From positions 186,001-250,000 of the forward strand of contig NZ_QQSV01000001.1 in the NCBI RefSeq assembly GCF_003351145.1: DNA of 64,000 nt, written 5' to 3'. Positions within the stretch are counted from its first letter, which is position 1. Every line of letters starts with the position of its first letter. This DNA comes from Meiothermus sp. QL-1 (GTDB taxonomy: Bacteria > Deinococcota > Deinococci > Deinococcales > Thermaceae). A model generated the notes under the pieces. That model was not told where the DNA came from. It was given only the letters and a program-made list of their open reading frames with translations, and did no database searches. A program made the translations under genes and the position numbers. Positions 7,505 through 16,988 of the stretch are shown one piece after another.

Positions 7505-10207
7505 TTACTGCACCTGCACCCGCAGAACGAGGGTAATGCTGCTGCCTGCAGGCATCACGTCAGCGTTGGTGATGTTGCCATCGTTGTTGGTGTCCACGCC
7601 CACGTAGAGGCTCTGGCCCGCAGCAAGGCTCGTGGGTGCCGTAGTGCTCCAGGTCACCCCGTCGGTGGAGTAGAGGATGGTACCGCCAGAAATAGTGGTG
7701 GTGGCCGAGGCTGAGACAAAGGTGGTGAAGGCCGGCAGCGGGTCGGAGATGCGGACGTTTCTCAGATCTCCCGTGCCAATGTTCTGCCCCACCACGGTGT
7801 AGACGATCTGGTCCCCGGGGAAGGCAATGGCAGCGGTACTGGAGCGCACGGTGGTGCTGCTCCCCACATAGCTCACCCCGCTCTTGCTGAGCGAGAGCTC
7901 GCCCCCCACAATGGTGGTGGTCACCTGCACGCTGCTGGTGGCGCTGCCCCCTCCCGCGTAGCTGGCGGAGGCAGTGAGGGTCACCGTTTCACTCCGCCCG
8001 ATGGGCTCCCCGCTAGGCACCAGAACCCGTATGTACACCGGGGTGCTGCCGCCTGGGGGTAAATTTGGGATAGAGAGGCTGCTTTGCCAGCTGGTGCCGT
8101 CGCTGGAAAGCTGGTAGGTCCAGCCGTAGGCGCTGGTGGGAGCGGAGATGCTCACGCTGGCCTGGGCGTTGCCGCTGTTGGTCAGGTTATGGGTGTAGGT
8201 GATGGTGCCCGGGCTGGTTACGGTGCCGCTGCGGTCAGGGCTCAGGGTGAAACCGGTCACCAGGTTGACGTTGACGGTGGTGCTGATGGTATCGCTGGAG
8301 ACGGGCTGGATGCCGGGCGTGTTCGCGTCGCTGTCGGTAGCGCTATCAGCCTGGAAGTTTACTGAATACCCTCCTGGCGCGGCGTTGGTCGGGATATCCA
8401 CCACTGCGATGAAGCAGCGTCTACCAGCGTTCCCAGGGTTGACGAGCCCCGAGTTGGTCACGGGTGAGGGCGCGGGGCTATCCATCAGCCCGTTGCAATC
8501 GGTGTCCGGGTAGAAGCGCACGGTCCAACCTGCCGGCAGGGTGGGGGCGCTCAGGTTGTAGGTGTCGGGGTTGACCCCGGTGTTCACAATCTCGATGGGG
8601 AAGCTCACCTGGGTACCGGGGTTGGCGTTTTGGGCGGGTGGGTTGTCGTTGGCGGGGTTGCCATCCCCGGCGCTTCCCAGCCTTGCCAGGTCCACCCCAT
8701 AGCCCGAGACCACCTGTCCGATGGTATCGGCAGTGGTATCGCTTTGAGCGCTGTTCCCCGTCGAGGTGGCGGTTACAGTGAGGCTAACCGAAGAGCTGCT
8801 CGTGTAGGTGGGGGGAACGTAGCAGACCAGGTCGAAGTCGAAGTTGCTGCCAGGGGCGATGGGGCCTACGGGGCCCGAGATGGGGGTCAGGTGGTCGCTT
8901 TGGCGGAAGCTACAGGACCAACCCGCCGGTGCACCGCTTACCGAGAGCGTGTAGCTGTCGGCGATGTTGCCGGTGTTGCGCAGGGTGTGATAGAAGGTGA
9001 TGTTCTGGCCGTTGTAGACCGAGGCGATGCTCTGGTTGTCGCCTGAACGGGTGATGGTGTAGCCAGCAGCGCTGTAGGTGCCCGAGGCCCCTCCCGTGGG
9101 GAAGCCGAAGGGTCCGACGACCACGCTGTAGCTTGCATTTACGGTATGGGTGGTGCCGTTGGAAGTGACGGTTCGGTTGGCGCTGCCGTCGTTGAACTGG
9201 ACGGTGGCGGTGTTGGTGTACTGGGTGCCCTGGGCCGCGCCTGCGGGCACGGTGGCCTGGAAGCTGAAGGTGTACGAAGCCCCCTGCGGGAAGAAAGCCC
9301 CGCTGCCGCTGATGAACATGCCCACCCGGTTGCTGCCGGCGGCGTTGCCGGTGAGGGGAAGGGGCGAGGTGGTGGTCCAGGTGGCGCCCCCATCGGTGGA
9401 GTAGACGATCTGCACCGTGCCCGCCCCAGCCGTACCAGTGGGGGGCGAGGAGACGGTGAGCCCGTTTGGAATGGCATCGGCGATGAGGATGCCGGTGCCC
9501 AGGCCGGAGATGCTCACCCCGCTGGCTGCGCTGCCCCCGGTGTTGGCCCCGCTGATGGTGTAGGTGATGGTGGCGCCGGGGTTGACGCCCCCTGTGGGGC
9601 TTGCGGCCTTGATGGCGGTGAGGGCAGCCGCGGTGGTGGCCGTGGCCCGGGCCCAGTTGTCGTTATCCGCCGGGCCCCCGGAGGAGGTCCCCACCAGGTT
9701 CAGGTTGCCGTACTGCCCGTTTGAGGCGCCTGCGGGAATGGTGGCGGCCACCACCACGCAGGCCGAGCTCTGGAGGGTGCCCTGGCGGGTAAGCGCCAGG
9801 CTGGTGATGCTGGGTTCGCCTGCGTCCAGGGTGCCGTTGCAGTTTTGGTCGTGGTAGATGGCGACACCGCCGAGGTCGAAGTTGTCGGAAGAGCCCTGGG
9901 CGGTGGTGAGGGCGATGGTGTCGTTGCCGTTGCCGGTGTTGCTCACCACATAGGCGAAGTAGACGGTGGCGCCGGCCAGGGCAGTGCGGGTCTGGCCAGG
10001 GCTTGCTTCCGTGCCGTTGGGGGTGATGGTGAGGCTGTAGACCTGCTGCACCACGGTGACGACCTGGTTGGAGGTGGTGGAGCGGGCCTGGCCGGCTGAG
10101 TCGATGTACTGGGCTGAGGCCTGGTTGGTGATGCTGGTGCCGGCCGGGGTGGGTTGGGCTAGGGCCAGCCCCAGGGCCAGCGCCAGCGCGAAAAGGATTC
10201 TCTGCAT
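7505..10207 (-). CDS. Secreted multi-repeat DUF11/NEW3-like surface protein
   Basis: 900 residues with signal peptide LFALALALGLALAQ and an excellent ribosome site (AAGGAGGTAT-ATG). The mature protein is a string of Ig-like repeats of the DUF11 and NEW3 types: about 196-256 (ATITYTISGANTGGSAASGV), 400-435, 532-570 (IEIVNTGVNPDTYNLSAPTL), 665-705 and 795-900. Composition is dominated by Ser, Thr, Asn and Gly with very few charged residues, as in S-layer or stalk proteins. Three acidic loops resemble calcium sites: DQNCNGTLDAGE, DTDCNGLMD and DTNNDGNITNAD. No barrel or anchor is visible in this chain, so it may rely on its operon partners for display. It follows the 166-residue gene by 8 bases. 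Confidence 0.8.
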   Translation of the reverse strand: MQRILFALALALGLALAQPTPAGTSITNQASAQYIDSAGQARSTTSNQVVTVVQQVYSLTITPNGTEASPGQTRTALAGATVYFAYVVSNTGNGNDTIALTTAQGSSDNFDLGGVAIYHDQNCNGTLDAGEPSITSLALTRQGTLQSSACVVVAATIPAGASNGQYGNLNLVGTSSGGPADNDNWARATATTAAALTAIKAASPTGGVNPGATITYTISGANTGGSAASGVSISGLGTGILIADAIPNGLTVSSPPTGTAGAGTVQIVYSTDGGATWTTTSPLPLTGNAAGSNRVGMFISGSGAFFPQGASYTFSFQATVPAGAAQGTQYTNTATVQFNDGSANRTVTSNGTTHTVNASYSVVVGPFGFPTGGASGTYSAAGYTITRSGDNQSIASVYNGQNITFYHTLRNTGNIADSYTLSVSGAPAGWSCSFRQSDHLTPISGPVGPIAPGSNFDFDLVCYVPPTYTSSSSVSLTVTATSTGNSAQSDTTADTIGQVVSGYGVDLARLGSAGDGNPANDNPPAQNANPGTQVSFPIEIVNTGVNPDTYNLSAPTLPAGWTVRFYPDTDCNGLMDSPAPSPVTNSGLVNPGNAGRRCFIAVVDIPTNAAPGGYSVNFQADSATDSDANTPGIQPVSSDTISTTVNVNLVTGFTLSPDRSGTVTSPGTITYTHNLTNSGNAQASVSISAPTSAYGWTYQLSSDGTSWQSSLSIPNLPPGGSTPVYIRVLVPSGEPIGRSETVTLTASASYAGGGSATSSVQVTTTIVGGELSLSKSGVSYVGSSTTVRSSTAAIAFPGDQIVYTVVGQNIGTGDLRNVRISDPLPAFTTFVSASATTTISGGTILYSTDGVTWSTTAPTSLAAGQSLYVGVDTNNDGNITNADVMPAGSSITLVLRVQVQ

Positions 10208-10215
10208 ATACCTCC

Positions 10216-10716
10216 TTAGCGCACGATTGCTCGAAGTTTGAGCGTGAGGCTTTCCTTAGGACCGATTTCAGGAACAATCCAGCGGACGTGGGTGTACTCT
10301 TCGGGTCTGACCTCTACTTCCTTGCGGACCTCCTTGCCGTTCTCGATGACCGTAAGGGTTCGCTTGAGGGGCGGGCGCCCGTAGCTCTGCCCCCCGTCGA
10401 AGCTGAACTCAGGGAGGATGACCTGCCCCTTCCAGGAAAGGGGACCGGCGCTTTCGGCCTGGTAGAAGGTGGACAGGGGAATGGGGATGACTAGCGCGCC
10501 CTGCCTGATGGGTCGATCGGTGGGATTGGTGGCCACGAGCTGGTATTCCACAACTGCTCCAGGCCGGGCCTCGGTAGCCATCTCGAGCCGCTCTACGGTT
10601 TTTCCTTCCTGTACCAGGCTCACCACGCGAAAAGCCTTGAGGTCGAGCCTGAGCTCTCCCTGGGCCAGGGCCCCCAGGGCGACCAGGAAAAAAGCCAACC
10701 AACCTTTCCAGTGCAT
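10216..10716 (-). CDS. Small secreted protein with one DUF11-like domain, first gene of the envelope operon
   Basis: 166 residues. The N-terminus MHWKGWLAFFLVALGALAQ is a signal peptide. The rest looks like a single Ig-like domain of the kind seen in the larger neighbours (VEYQLVATNPTDRPIRQGAL, then a beta-rich C-terminus ending LTLKLRAIV). It has one clear Shine-Dalgarno (CGGGAGGAACG-ATG) that abuts the first copy of a repeated CCGGG..TTTTGT motif. Being first in the operon and small, it could be a capping or assembly subunit for the large repeat proteins; that is inference, and I know of no named homologue. Confidence 0.7.
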   Translation of the reverse strand: MHWKGWLAFFLVALGALAQGELRLDLKAFRVVSLVQEGKTVERLEMATEARPGAVVEYQLVATNPTDRPIRQGALVIPIPLSTFYQAESAGPLSWKGQVILPEFSFDGGQSYGRPPLKRTLTVIENGKEVRKEVEVRPEEYTHVRWIVPEIGPKESLTLKLRAIVR

Positions 10717-10724
10717 CGTTCCTC

Positions 10725-10796
10725 CCGGGGGTTTTGTGCGCCTAAGGTAAGGTTTGTCACAAAACCCGGTCTCCTATGTTAGCCGGGAGTTTTGTA
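10725..10796 (-). promoter_or_regulatory. Three operator-like copies of a CCGGG-N(0-2)-TTTTGTR motif before the envelope operon
   Basis: On the plus strand the copies are CCGGGGGTTTTGTG (10725-10738), its inverted form CACAAAACCCGG (10758-10769) and CCGGGAGTTTTGTA (10783-10796). Starts are about 58 bases apart for the two direct copies, with the inverted one between. They cover the 5' leader and likely promoter of the envelope operon; TAACAT on the minus strand near 10777-10782 is a possible -10. A perfect 12-bp palindrome AAAACCGGTTTT lies further up at 10852-10863. The arrangement suggests cooperative binding of a regulator. Confidence 0.5.
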
Positions 10797-10882
10797 AAGG
10801 CTTTGGCTATTTTTCACAGATTCCCTGGGGGGGTATTTGCAAAACTCTTGAAAAACCGGTTTTCTAGGCCGAAAAGTAAGGG

Positions 10883-10936
10883 AAAAACCCCCGTAACGGG
10901 GGTATAAAAAATACAAAACCGCTCAATTTAGCGGTT
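10883..10936 (-). terminator. Tandem intrinsic terminators after the response-regulator gene
   Basis: On the minus strand, hairpin 1 has arms AACCGCT/AGCGGTT (10917-10923 with 10930-10936, 6-nt loop) followed by TTGTATTTTTT. It overlaps the response regulator's stop codon. Hairpin 2 has arms ACCCCCG/CGGGGGT (10887-10893 with 10897-10903, 3-nt loop) followed by TTTT. Two terminators in a row separate the pyr-lipoprotein-regulator operon from the downstream envelope operon. Confidence 0.85.
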
Positions 10937-11602
10937 GTCGCGAATTCGGTAGCCCTGACCGAAGACCGTTTCCAAATAGCGGGGGGCCCTGGGGTTGTCC
11001 CCCAACTTGCGCCGCAGGAGAGCGATGTAGCTGTCCACCACCCGCTCGTCCACCGCGCTGCCCCGCTCGGCCCCCCAGACCCGTTGGAGCAGACGCTCGC
11101 GGCTCCAGACCTCGCCGGGGTGCTGGGCTAGGGTAAGAAGCAGTTCCAGCTCGGTGGGGGAGAGGTCGACGGCGCGTTCGCGCACGAATACCTGGCGGCG
11201 CTTGAGGGAGATGCGCAGGTCCCCAATCTGGATTTCCTGTTCAGGTCGGCTGCGACGCAGGAGGGCCCGAACCCTGGCGACCATCTCCCGCACGCCCATG
11301 GGTTTGGTGAGGTAGTCGTCGGCCCCCAGTTCCAGCGCCCTCACCCGTATTTCCTCGCTACCCTGGGCGCTGATGACCAGGATGGGCAGATTCCATCCGC
11401 CCTCGCGCAGCTCGCGGATGACCTCCAGCCCCCCTAGCCCCGGCAGGCCCAGGTCCAGGACCATAAGGTCGGCCTGGGGGGCCAGTTGGGTGGCGTCCAG
11501 GCCGTTGGTGGCCAGGGCCACCCTGTAGCCTTCGCGCTCCAGCACCGAGGTGATCAGGCGGGCCAGGTGGAGATCGTCCTCCACAACCAGCAGGCGTTCC
11601 AT
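10928..11602 (-). CDS. OmpR/PhoB-family response regulator (orphan)
   Basis: 224 residues. An N-terminal receiver domain (about 1-115) has the acidic pair Asp9/Asp10, phospho-acceptor Asp50 in VLDLGLPG and the conserved Lys in YLTKPMG. The C-terminal winged helix (about 125-224) has the usual LSPTELELL and VDSYIALLRRKL segments. No histidine kinase gene is adjacent. It is the last gene of the pyr operon, 15 bases after the lipoprotein gene and immediately before the terminators and the promoter of the envelope operon. Control of that envelope operon through the repeated motif is a plausible but untested link. Confidence 0.9.
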   Translation of the reverse strand: MERLLVVEDDLHLARLITSVLEREGYRVALATNGLDATQLAPQADLMVLDLGLPGLGGLEVIRELREGGWNLPILVISAQGSEEIRVRALELGADDYLTKPMGVREMVARVRALLRRSRPEQEIQIGDLRISLKRRQVFVRERAVDLSPTELELLLTLAQHPGEVWSRERLLQRVWGAERGSAVDERVVDSYIALLRRKLGDNPRAPRYLETVFGQGYRIRDNR

Positions 11603-11617
11603 AAGCAGCCTTGGACC

Positions 11618-12094
11618 CTAGGGCAGCACGGCCACCCTGGCCACCATGTTGCGGAACTGCAGGGTACCGGCGGTGGCGATTCCGCTATCGAGGCGTACCC
11701 CAATCCAGAGGTTGCCGCTGTTGATACCGCTGGTGAGCCGGTTGGCGGAAAGCCGCAGGGGCTGCGGGCTTCCGCTTTGGAAGCTGGCGGTGCCGGCCTG
11801 CTCGATGTGGGAGGCGTTGGGGTTGCAGATGTAAAAGCCGTTGGCCCGGTTGCCGCAGGGCTCGGTATCGCTCACAAAGAAGGTAAAGCTGGCCGAGGTC
11901 TGGGGGTAGTAGAGGGTGCCCTCGAGGACCAGGCTCGAGAGGTTGACCGGGGGTTTCCTGAACTCGCCTTTTGCGAAAACGGCCTGGCTGCTTTGCACCC
12001 CGGCAAAGTCGGTATCGAAGTCCTGGATGGGCACCGTGATGGGAGCGTTGCTACAGCCGGCTAGTAGGAGCAAGACGAGGCCAAAACGCTTCAT
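11618..12094 (-). CDS. Hypothetical lipoprotein in the pyr operon
   Basis: 158 residues. [10 protein letters not shown] is a good lipobox with Cys15 as the predicted lipidated residue. The start overlaps the pyrC stop by four bases (ATGA), so it is co-translated with pyrC. After the lipobox there is a beta-rich domain with two cysteines ([11 protein letters not shown]) that could form a disulfide. I do not recognise the family. Its place between pyrimidine genes and a response regulator is unusual; it may be a surface sensor or ligand-binding protein acting with the regulator, but the sequence gives no direct proof. Confidence 0.75.
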   Translation of the reverse strand: MKRFGLVLLLLAGCSNAPITVPIQDFDTDFAGVQSSQAVFAKGEFRKPPVNLSSLVLEGTLYYPQTSASFTFFVSDTEPCGNRANGFYICNPNASHIEQAGTASFQSGSPQPLRLSANRLTSGINSGNLWIGVRLDSGIATAGTLQFRNMVARVAVLP

Positions 12095-13406
12095 GGGCGA
12101 TAGTCTAACAAATCCGCGAACACCACCCGCCCTTTCACCAGGGTCATGACCGGCCAGCCCTGAAGCTGCCAGCCCGCCCAGGGGCTATAGCGGGCCTTGG
12201 AGGCAAAGGTCCTGGGCTCCACCGGGCGCTTCAGGCGAGGGGCCCACAGCACCAGGCTGGCCTCGGCCCCCTCTTCAAGCCGGATCGGGGGGAGGCCGAG
12301 AAGGCGCCTGGGTCCGTCGGTAAAGCGCTCCAGCAGCGTGGGCAGGGGGAAGCCTTCCTTCTCCACCAGCTCGGTGTAAAGGAGGGGCCAGGCCACCTCG
12401 AGGCTCGGGATGCCAAAAGGCGCCCTGAGGAGGTCCAGCTCCTTCTCGTCGGCGGTGTGGGGGGCGTGGTCGGTGCCGACGCAGTCCAGGCTGCCCTCCA
12501 GCAGCCCCTCGAGGAGGGCTCTCCGGTCGGCCTCGGTGCGCAGGGGTGGGGCCACTTTGTAGAGGGGCTCGAGGCGCTCCAGGTACCGGTCGGTTAGGGT
12601 CAGGTGGTGGGGGGTAACCTCGGCGCTGACGGGCAGGCCTTCTCGCTTAGCCTGGCGGATGAGCTCGAGGCCCCGACGGGTGCTCAGGTGCTGGAAGTGC
12701 AGCAGGCTATGCCCTTCCGCTCGCACCCCAAGCTCCTCGGTGAGGTAGCGCACCACCTCCAGATCCCGCGCGATGCGGGCGCTTTCGGCGTAGGCCGGGT
12801 TGCCCGGCAGACCGAGCCGGAAGGATACCTCCCCCTCGTGCATCACCCCGCCCCGCCGAAGCCCGGCGTCCTCGGCGTGCACCGCCACGGGAAGCCCAAC
12901 GGAGGCCGCATAGCGCAGGCCCAGGGCCAGCACTCCCGCATCCTCGTTGGTGCGGCCGTCGTCGGTAAGCAGCACCGCCCCAGCCTCCTTGATGAGCCGG
13001 GCTTCGGTCAGAAGCTGGCCCTCCTGCCCCTGGGTGAGGGCAGCGGCGGGGTGGAGCCGGGCCTGGCCTATGGCGCGGGCCCTGGACTTTAGCGCCGCCA
13101 CCGCCTCGGGCCGGTCTATGGGCGGGGTGGTGTTGGGCATCGAGACCACATCGGTATACCCCCCCCGGGCCGCGGCGGTAAGGCCCGAGCAGAGGTCCTC
13201 CTTGACCTCCTGCCCTGGTTCGCGCAGGTGGGCGTGGGGGTCGAGGAAGCCAGGTGAAAGGTAGAGCCCGGCGGCCTCCACCACCTGTGCTGCCTCCCCG
13301 CCGGCAAGCGAGATTATGCGTCCCTCGCCCACCAGCACGTCGGCCTGCCCATGGGTGCCCTGGCTGTCTACCAGGGTGACGTTTTTGATCAGAATCTCGC
13401 CCTTCA

Positions 13407-13410
<4 letters not shown>
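12091..13410 (-). CDS. pyrC: Dihydroorotase
   Basis: 439 residues, the expected length for type I dihydroorotases. It catalyses the reversible cyclisation of carbamoyl-aspartate to dihydroorotate, step three of UMP synthesis, in the cytosol. Metal-binding motif [10 protein letters not shown] lies near the N-terminus; VSMPNTTP and the C-terminal GTDHAPHT motif with the catalytic Asp are present. The start codon overlaps the pyrB stop (ATGA); a second ATG follows immediately, and either could be used. pyrB abuts pyrC directly; as I recall, Thermus pyr clusters have a small bbc gene between these two, and it is absent here. Confidence 0.97.
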
Positions 13411-14949
<1,539 letters not shown>

Positions 14950-14961
14950 ACTAGCTCCTTT

Positions 14962-14980
14962 CCGACCTCGCAGGATCGGG
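14962..14980 (-). promoter_or_regulatory. PyrR-binding hairpin in the pyr leader
   Basis: The minus strand reads CCGATCCTGCGAGGTCGG, a stem-loop carrying ATCCTGCGAGGT. This matches the known PyrR recognition loop consensus (RUCC-N-G-N-GAGGY). It lies 12 bases upstream of the leader-peptide start and overlaps the region needed for ribosome access. Confidence 0.8.
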
Positions 14981-15009
14981 TTAAAGGTGTGGGGCCAAGC
15001 CCGCCCGCC

Positions 15010-15039
15010 ATCCTACGCCCCGGGGCTGGCCTTGGTCAA
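15010..15039 (-). promoter_or_regulatory. pyr operon promoter
   Basis: Minus strand: -35 TTGACC (15034-15039) and -10 TAGGAT (15010-15015) with an 18-bp spacer. It lies back to back with the -10 TAGAAT (15047-15052) of the divergent esterase gene. Confidence 0.75.
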
Positions 15040-15059
15040 CTGGGGGTAGAATCGTGGGC

Positions 15060-15905
15060 GTGCGCGGGTTCTGGCTGGGGCTTTGCTTCTTGTTAGGTGG
15101 GGGCCAGGCGGCCGGCCTTCCGCCCGGGGTGGAGCTGATTCAGGACGTTCCCTACTGCCAGGCGGGGGCGCGGGTGCTCACCCTGGACATCCTGCGGCCC
15201 AAGGGGCCCGCGGAGGGCCTGCCGGCGGTGGTCTGGATTCACGGGGGAGGCTGGTACAGCGGGGACAAGCGGAGGGGGTGGCCCCACCTGGTGCCCCTGG
15301 CCCAGGCGGGTTTTTTCACCGCGACCGTTGCCTACCGCCTGAGCAGGGAGGCCCAATTCCCTGCCCAGATTCACGACGTGAAGTGCGCCATCCGCTATTT
15401 GCGGGCCCAGGCCCATCGCTACGGTTTGAACCCCGAACGCATAGGGGTCTGGGGGGGCTCGGCCGGGGGGCACCTGGCAGCCCTTCTGGGGGTGAGCGGG
15501 GGGGTGGAGGGGCTCGAGGGCGCGGGGGGTTGGAAAGGGTATTCCAGCCGGGTGCAGGCGGTGGTGGTGTGGTTTGCCCCTACCGACCTGACCTCGGTGG
15601 ACCCGAGGCGCCGCTCGGTGCAGCTTCTGCTGGGTGGGCCGGTGCACGAGCGGCTCGAGCTGGCCCGCCAGGCCAGCCCCCTGTACTATGTCACCCCGGA
15701 CGATCCCCCTTTCCTAATACAGCATGGGGCCGAGGACCCGGTGGTGCCTTTAGAGCAGGGCCAGAAGCTCTACCAGAAGCTCAAGCTGCAGGGGGTGGAG
15801 GCCCGCCTGGAGGTTTTCCCGGGCATGGGCCACGGGGGCACGGCCTTTACCTCACCGAGGAACTACCAGAACATCACGGCTTTTTTCCTGCGGCACCTGC
15901 GTTGA
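15060..15905 (+). CDS. Secreted alpha/beta-hydrolase esterase (BD-FAE / HSL-like)
   Basis: 281 residues from GTG 15060, chosen because TAGAAT ends 7 bases before it, as in leaderless genes; GTG at 15054 is the alternative. Residues 1-20 look like a signal peptide. Oxyanion motif WIHGGGWYSGD, nucleophile elbow GGSAGGHLA, acid region EDPVVP and catalytic His in GMGHGG form a complete triad. This family hydrolyses acyl esters of sugars or small substrates. It is followed by a membrane acyltransferase and a lipoprotein hydrolase, which suggests adding and removing acyl groups on an envelope polymer; the substrate is unknown. Confidence 0.85.
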   Translation: MRGFWLGLCFLLGGGQAAGLPPGVELIQDVPYCQAGARVLTLDILRPKGPAEGLPAVVWIHGGGWYSGDKRRGWPHLVPLAQAGFFTATVAYRLSREAQFPAQIHDVKCAIRYLRAQAHRYGLNPERIGVWGGSAGGHLAALLGVSGGVEGLEGAGGWKGYSSRVQAVVVWFAPTDLTSVDPRRRSVQLLLGGPVHERLELARQASPLYYVTPDDPPFLIQHGAEDPVVPLEQGQKLYQKLKLQGVEARLEVFPGMGHGGTAFTSPRNYQNITAFFLRHLR

Positions 15906-15941
15906 AACCGTCTCTAATCTGCAGGCCGTAGCATTGAGGGG

Positions 15942-16988
15942 ATGCCGGGGTCGAGCCAAACCACCGAGCCAGAGCGCTTTCCCTGGGTGGAGGTGTTTCG
16001 GGGGCTGGCCATCCTCGAGGTCCTGCTCCACCACCTCTCGGGCCGGTTTTTGCGGATGCTGGAGGTGGGCAGCCCGGAGTGGTGGCTGCTGGCGACCCTG
16101 AACCGCCTGCTGCACTTTGCCGTTCCGGCCTTCCTCTTCCTGACCACGGTGGTGCTAGGGGCAGCGCTCATACGGGGTTTTCGCCCTTTGCGCTATGCCC
16201 AGAACCGCCTTTTACGGGTGGTCTGGCCCTATCTTTTGTGGAGCGGCGTCTATTTGCTCTGGCGCTACCACGAGTTTCCCCAGTGGTTTGATCCCTCGCG
16301 CATCCCCCACCAGCTCCTTTGGGGCAAGGCCTACTTCCACCTCTACTTCCTGCTGCTGGCAATCCAGCTCACCCTGCTTTTGCCCCTTCTCCTGCCCTTG
16401 CTGCGGCTCCGTCCCCCCCTGTTTTTGGTGCTGCTGCTGGGCGGGTTGCTTACTGTAGGGGTCTACTTCTTCAACCGCGAGGTGTACCGTTTTCCCTACC
16501 CCGCCAGCGTGATCCTCTGGTACCTGCCGGCGATCGCTTTGGGGGTTGGGCTGGCCGGGCACCTCGACCGGCTGGAGCAAATCGTCCGGAAGCGGGCCTG
16601 GGCGCTGGGGGCGGTGGCGCTGGGGCTGGTTTTTTACCTGCCCAATGCCCTCGAGGCCCGCCTAGGTCTGCCCGTGAACACCATGGCCTACCAGTTTGGG
16701 CACTGGCTCTACACCACAGGCATGGCCTTCCTGCTTTTGGTGCTGGCGGTAAGGCTGAGCCAGAGCCGGCTGGCCCCGGTTCTGCGGGGGCTGGGCCGCT
16801 ACTCGTTGCAGATATACCTGCTGCACCCTCTGGTGATGCGCGTGCTGGAGCGCATGCCCGATTTTCCTGAGCCGTTGGGGTTTGCCCCGGCCTTTGCCAT
16901 CTATGCGCTGATGGCCCTGGGGCTTCCATTGCTCTTGGCCTGGCTGGTGCGCTGGGCGCAGATCTCGAGGTGGGTGTTTGGTCGCTAG
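15942..16988 (+). CDS. Membrane acyltransferase, acyltransferase-3 family
   Basis: 348 residues with about ten hydrophobic segments. The N-terminal PWVEVFRGLAILEVLLHH fits the conserved RG-xx-H motif of acyltransferase-3 (OafA-like) proteins, which move acetyl or other acyl groups from CoA across the membrane onto sugars or glycopolymers. TAGCAT ends 7 bases before the ATG, so it may have its own leaderless promoter as well as read-through from the esterase gene. The 3' end overlaps the next gene by 11 bases. Confidence 0.85.
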   Translation: MPGSSQTTEPERFPWVEVFRGLAILEVLLHHLSGRFLRMLEVGSPEWWLLATLNRLLHFAVPAFLFLTTVVLGAALIRGFRPLRYAQNRLLRVVWPYLLWSGVYLLWRYHEFPQWFDPSRIPHQLLWGKAYFHLYFLLLAIQLTLLLPLLLPLLRLRPPLFLVLLLGGLLTVGVYFFNREVYRFPYPASVILWYLPAIALGVGLAGHLDRLEQIVRKRAWALGAVALGLVFYLPNALEARLGLPVNTMAYQFGHWLYTTGMAFLLLVLAVRLSQSRLAPVLRGLGRYSLQIYLLHPLVMRVLERMPDFPEPLGFAPAFAIYALMALGLPLLLAWLVRWAQISRWVFGR

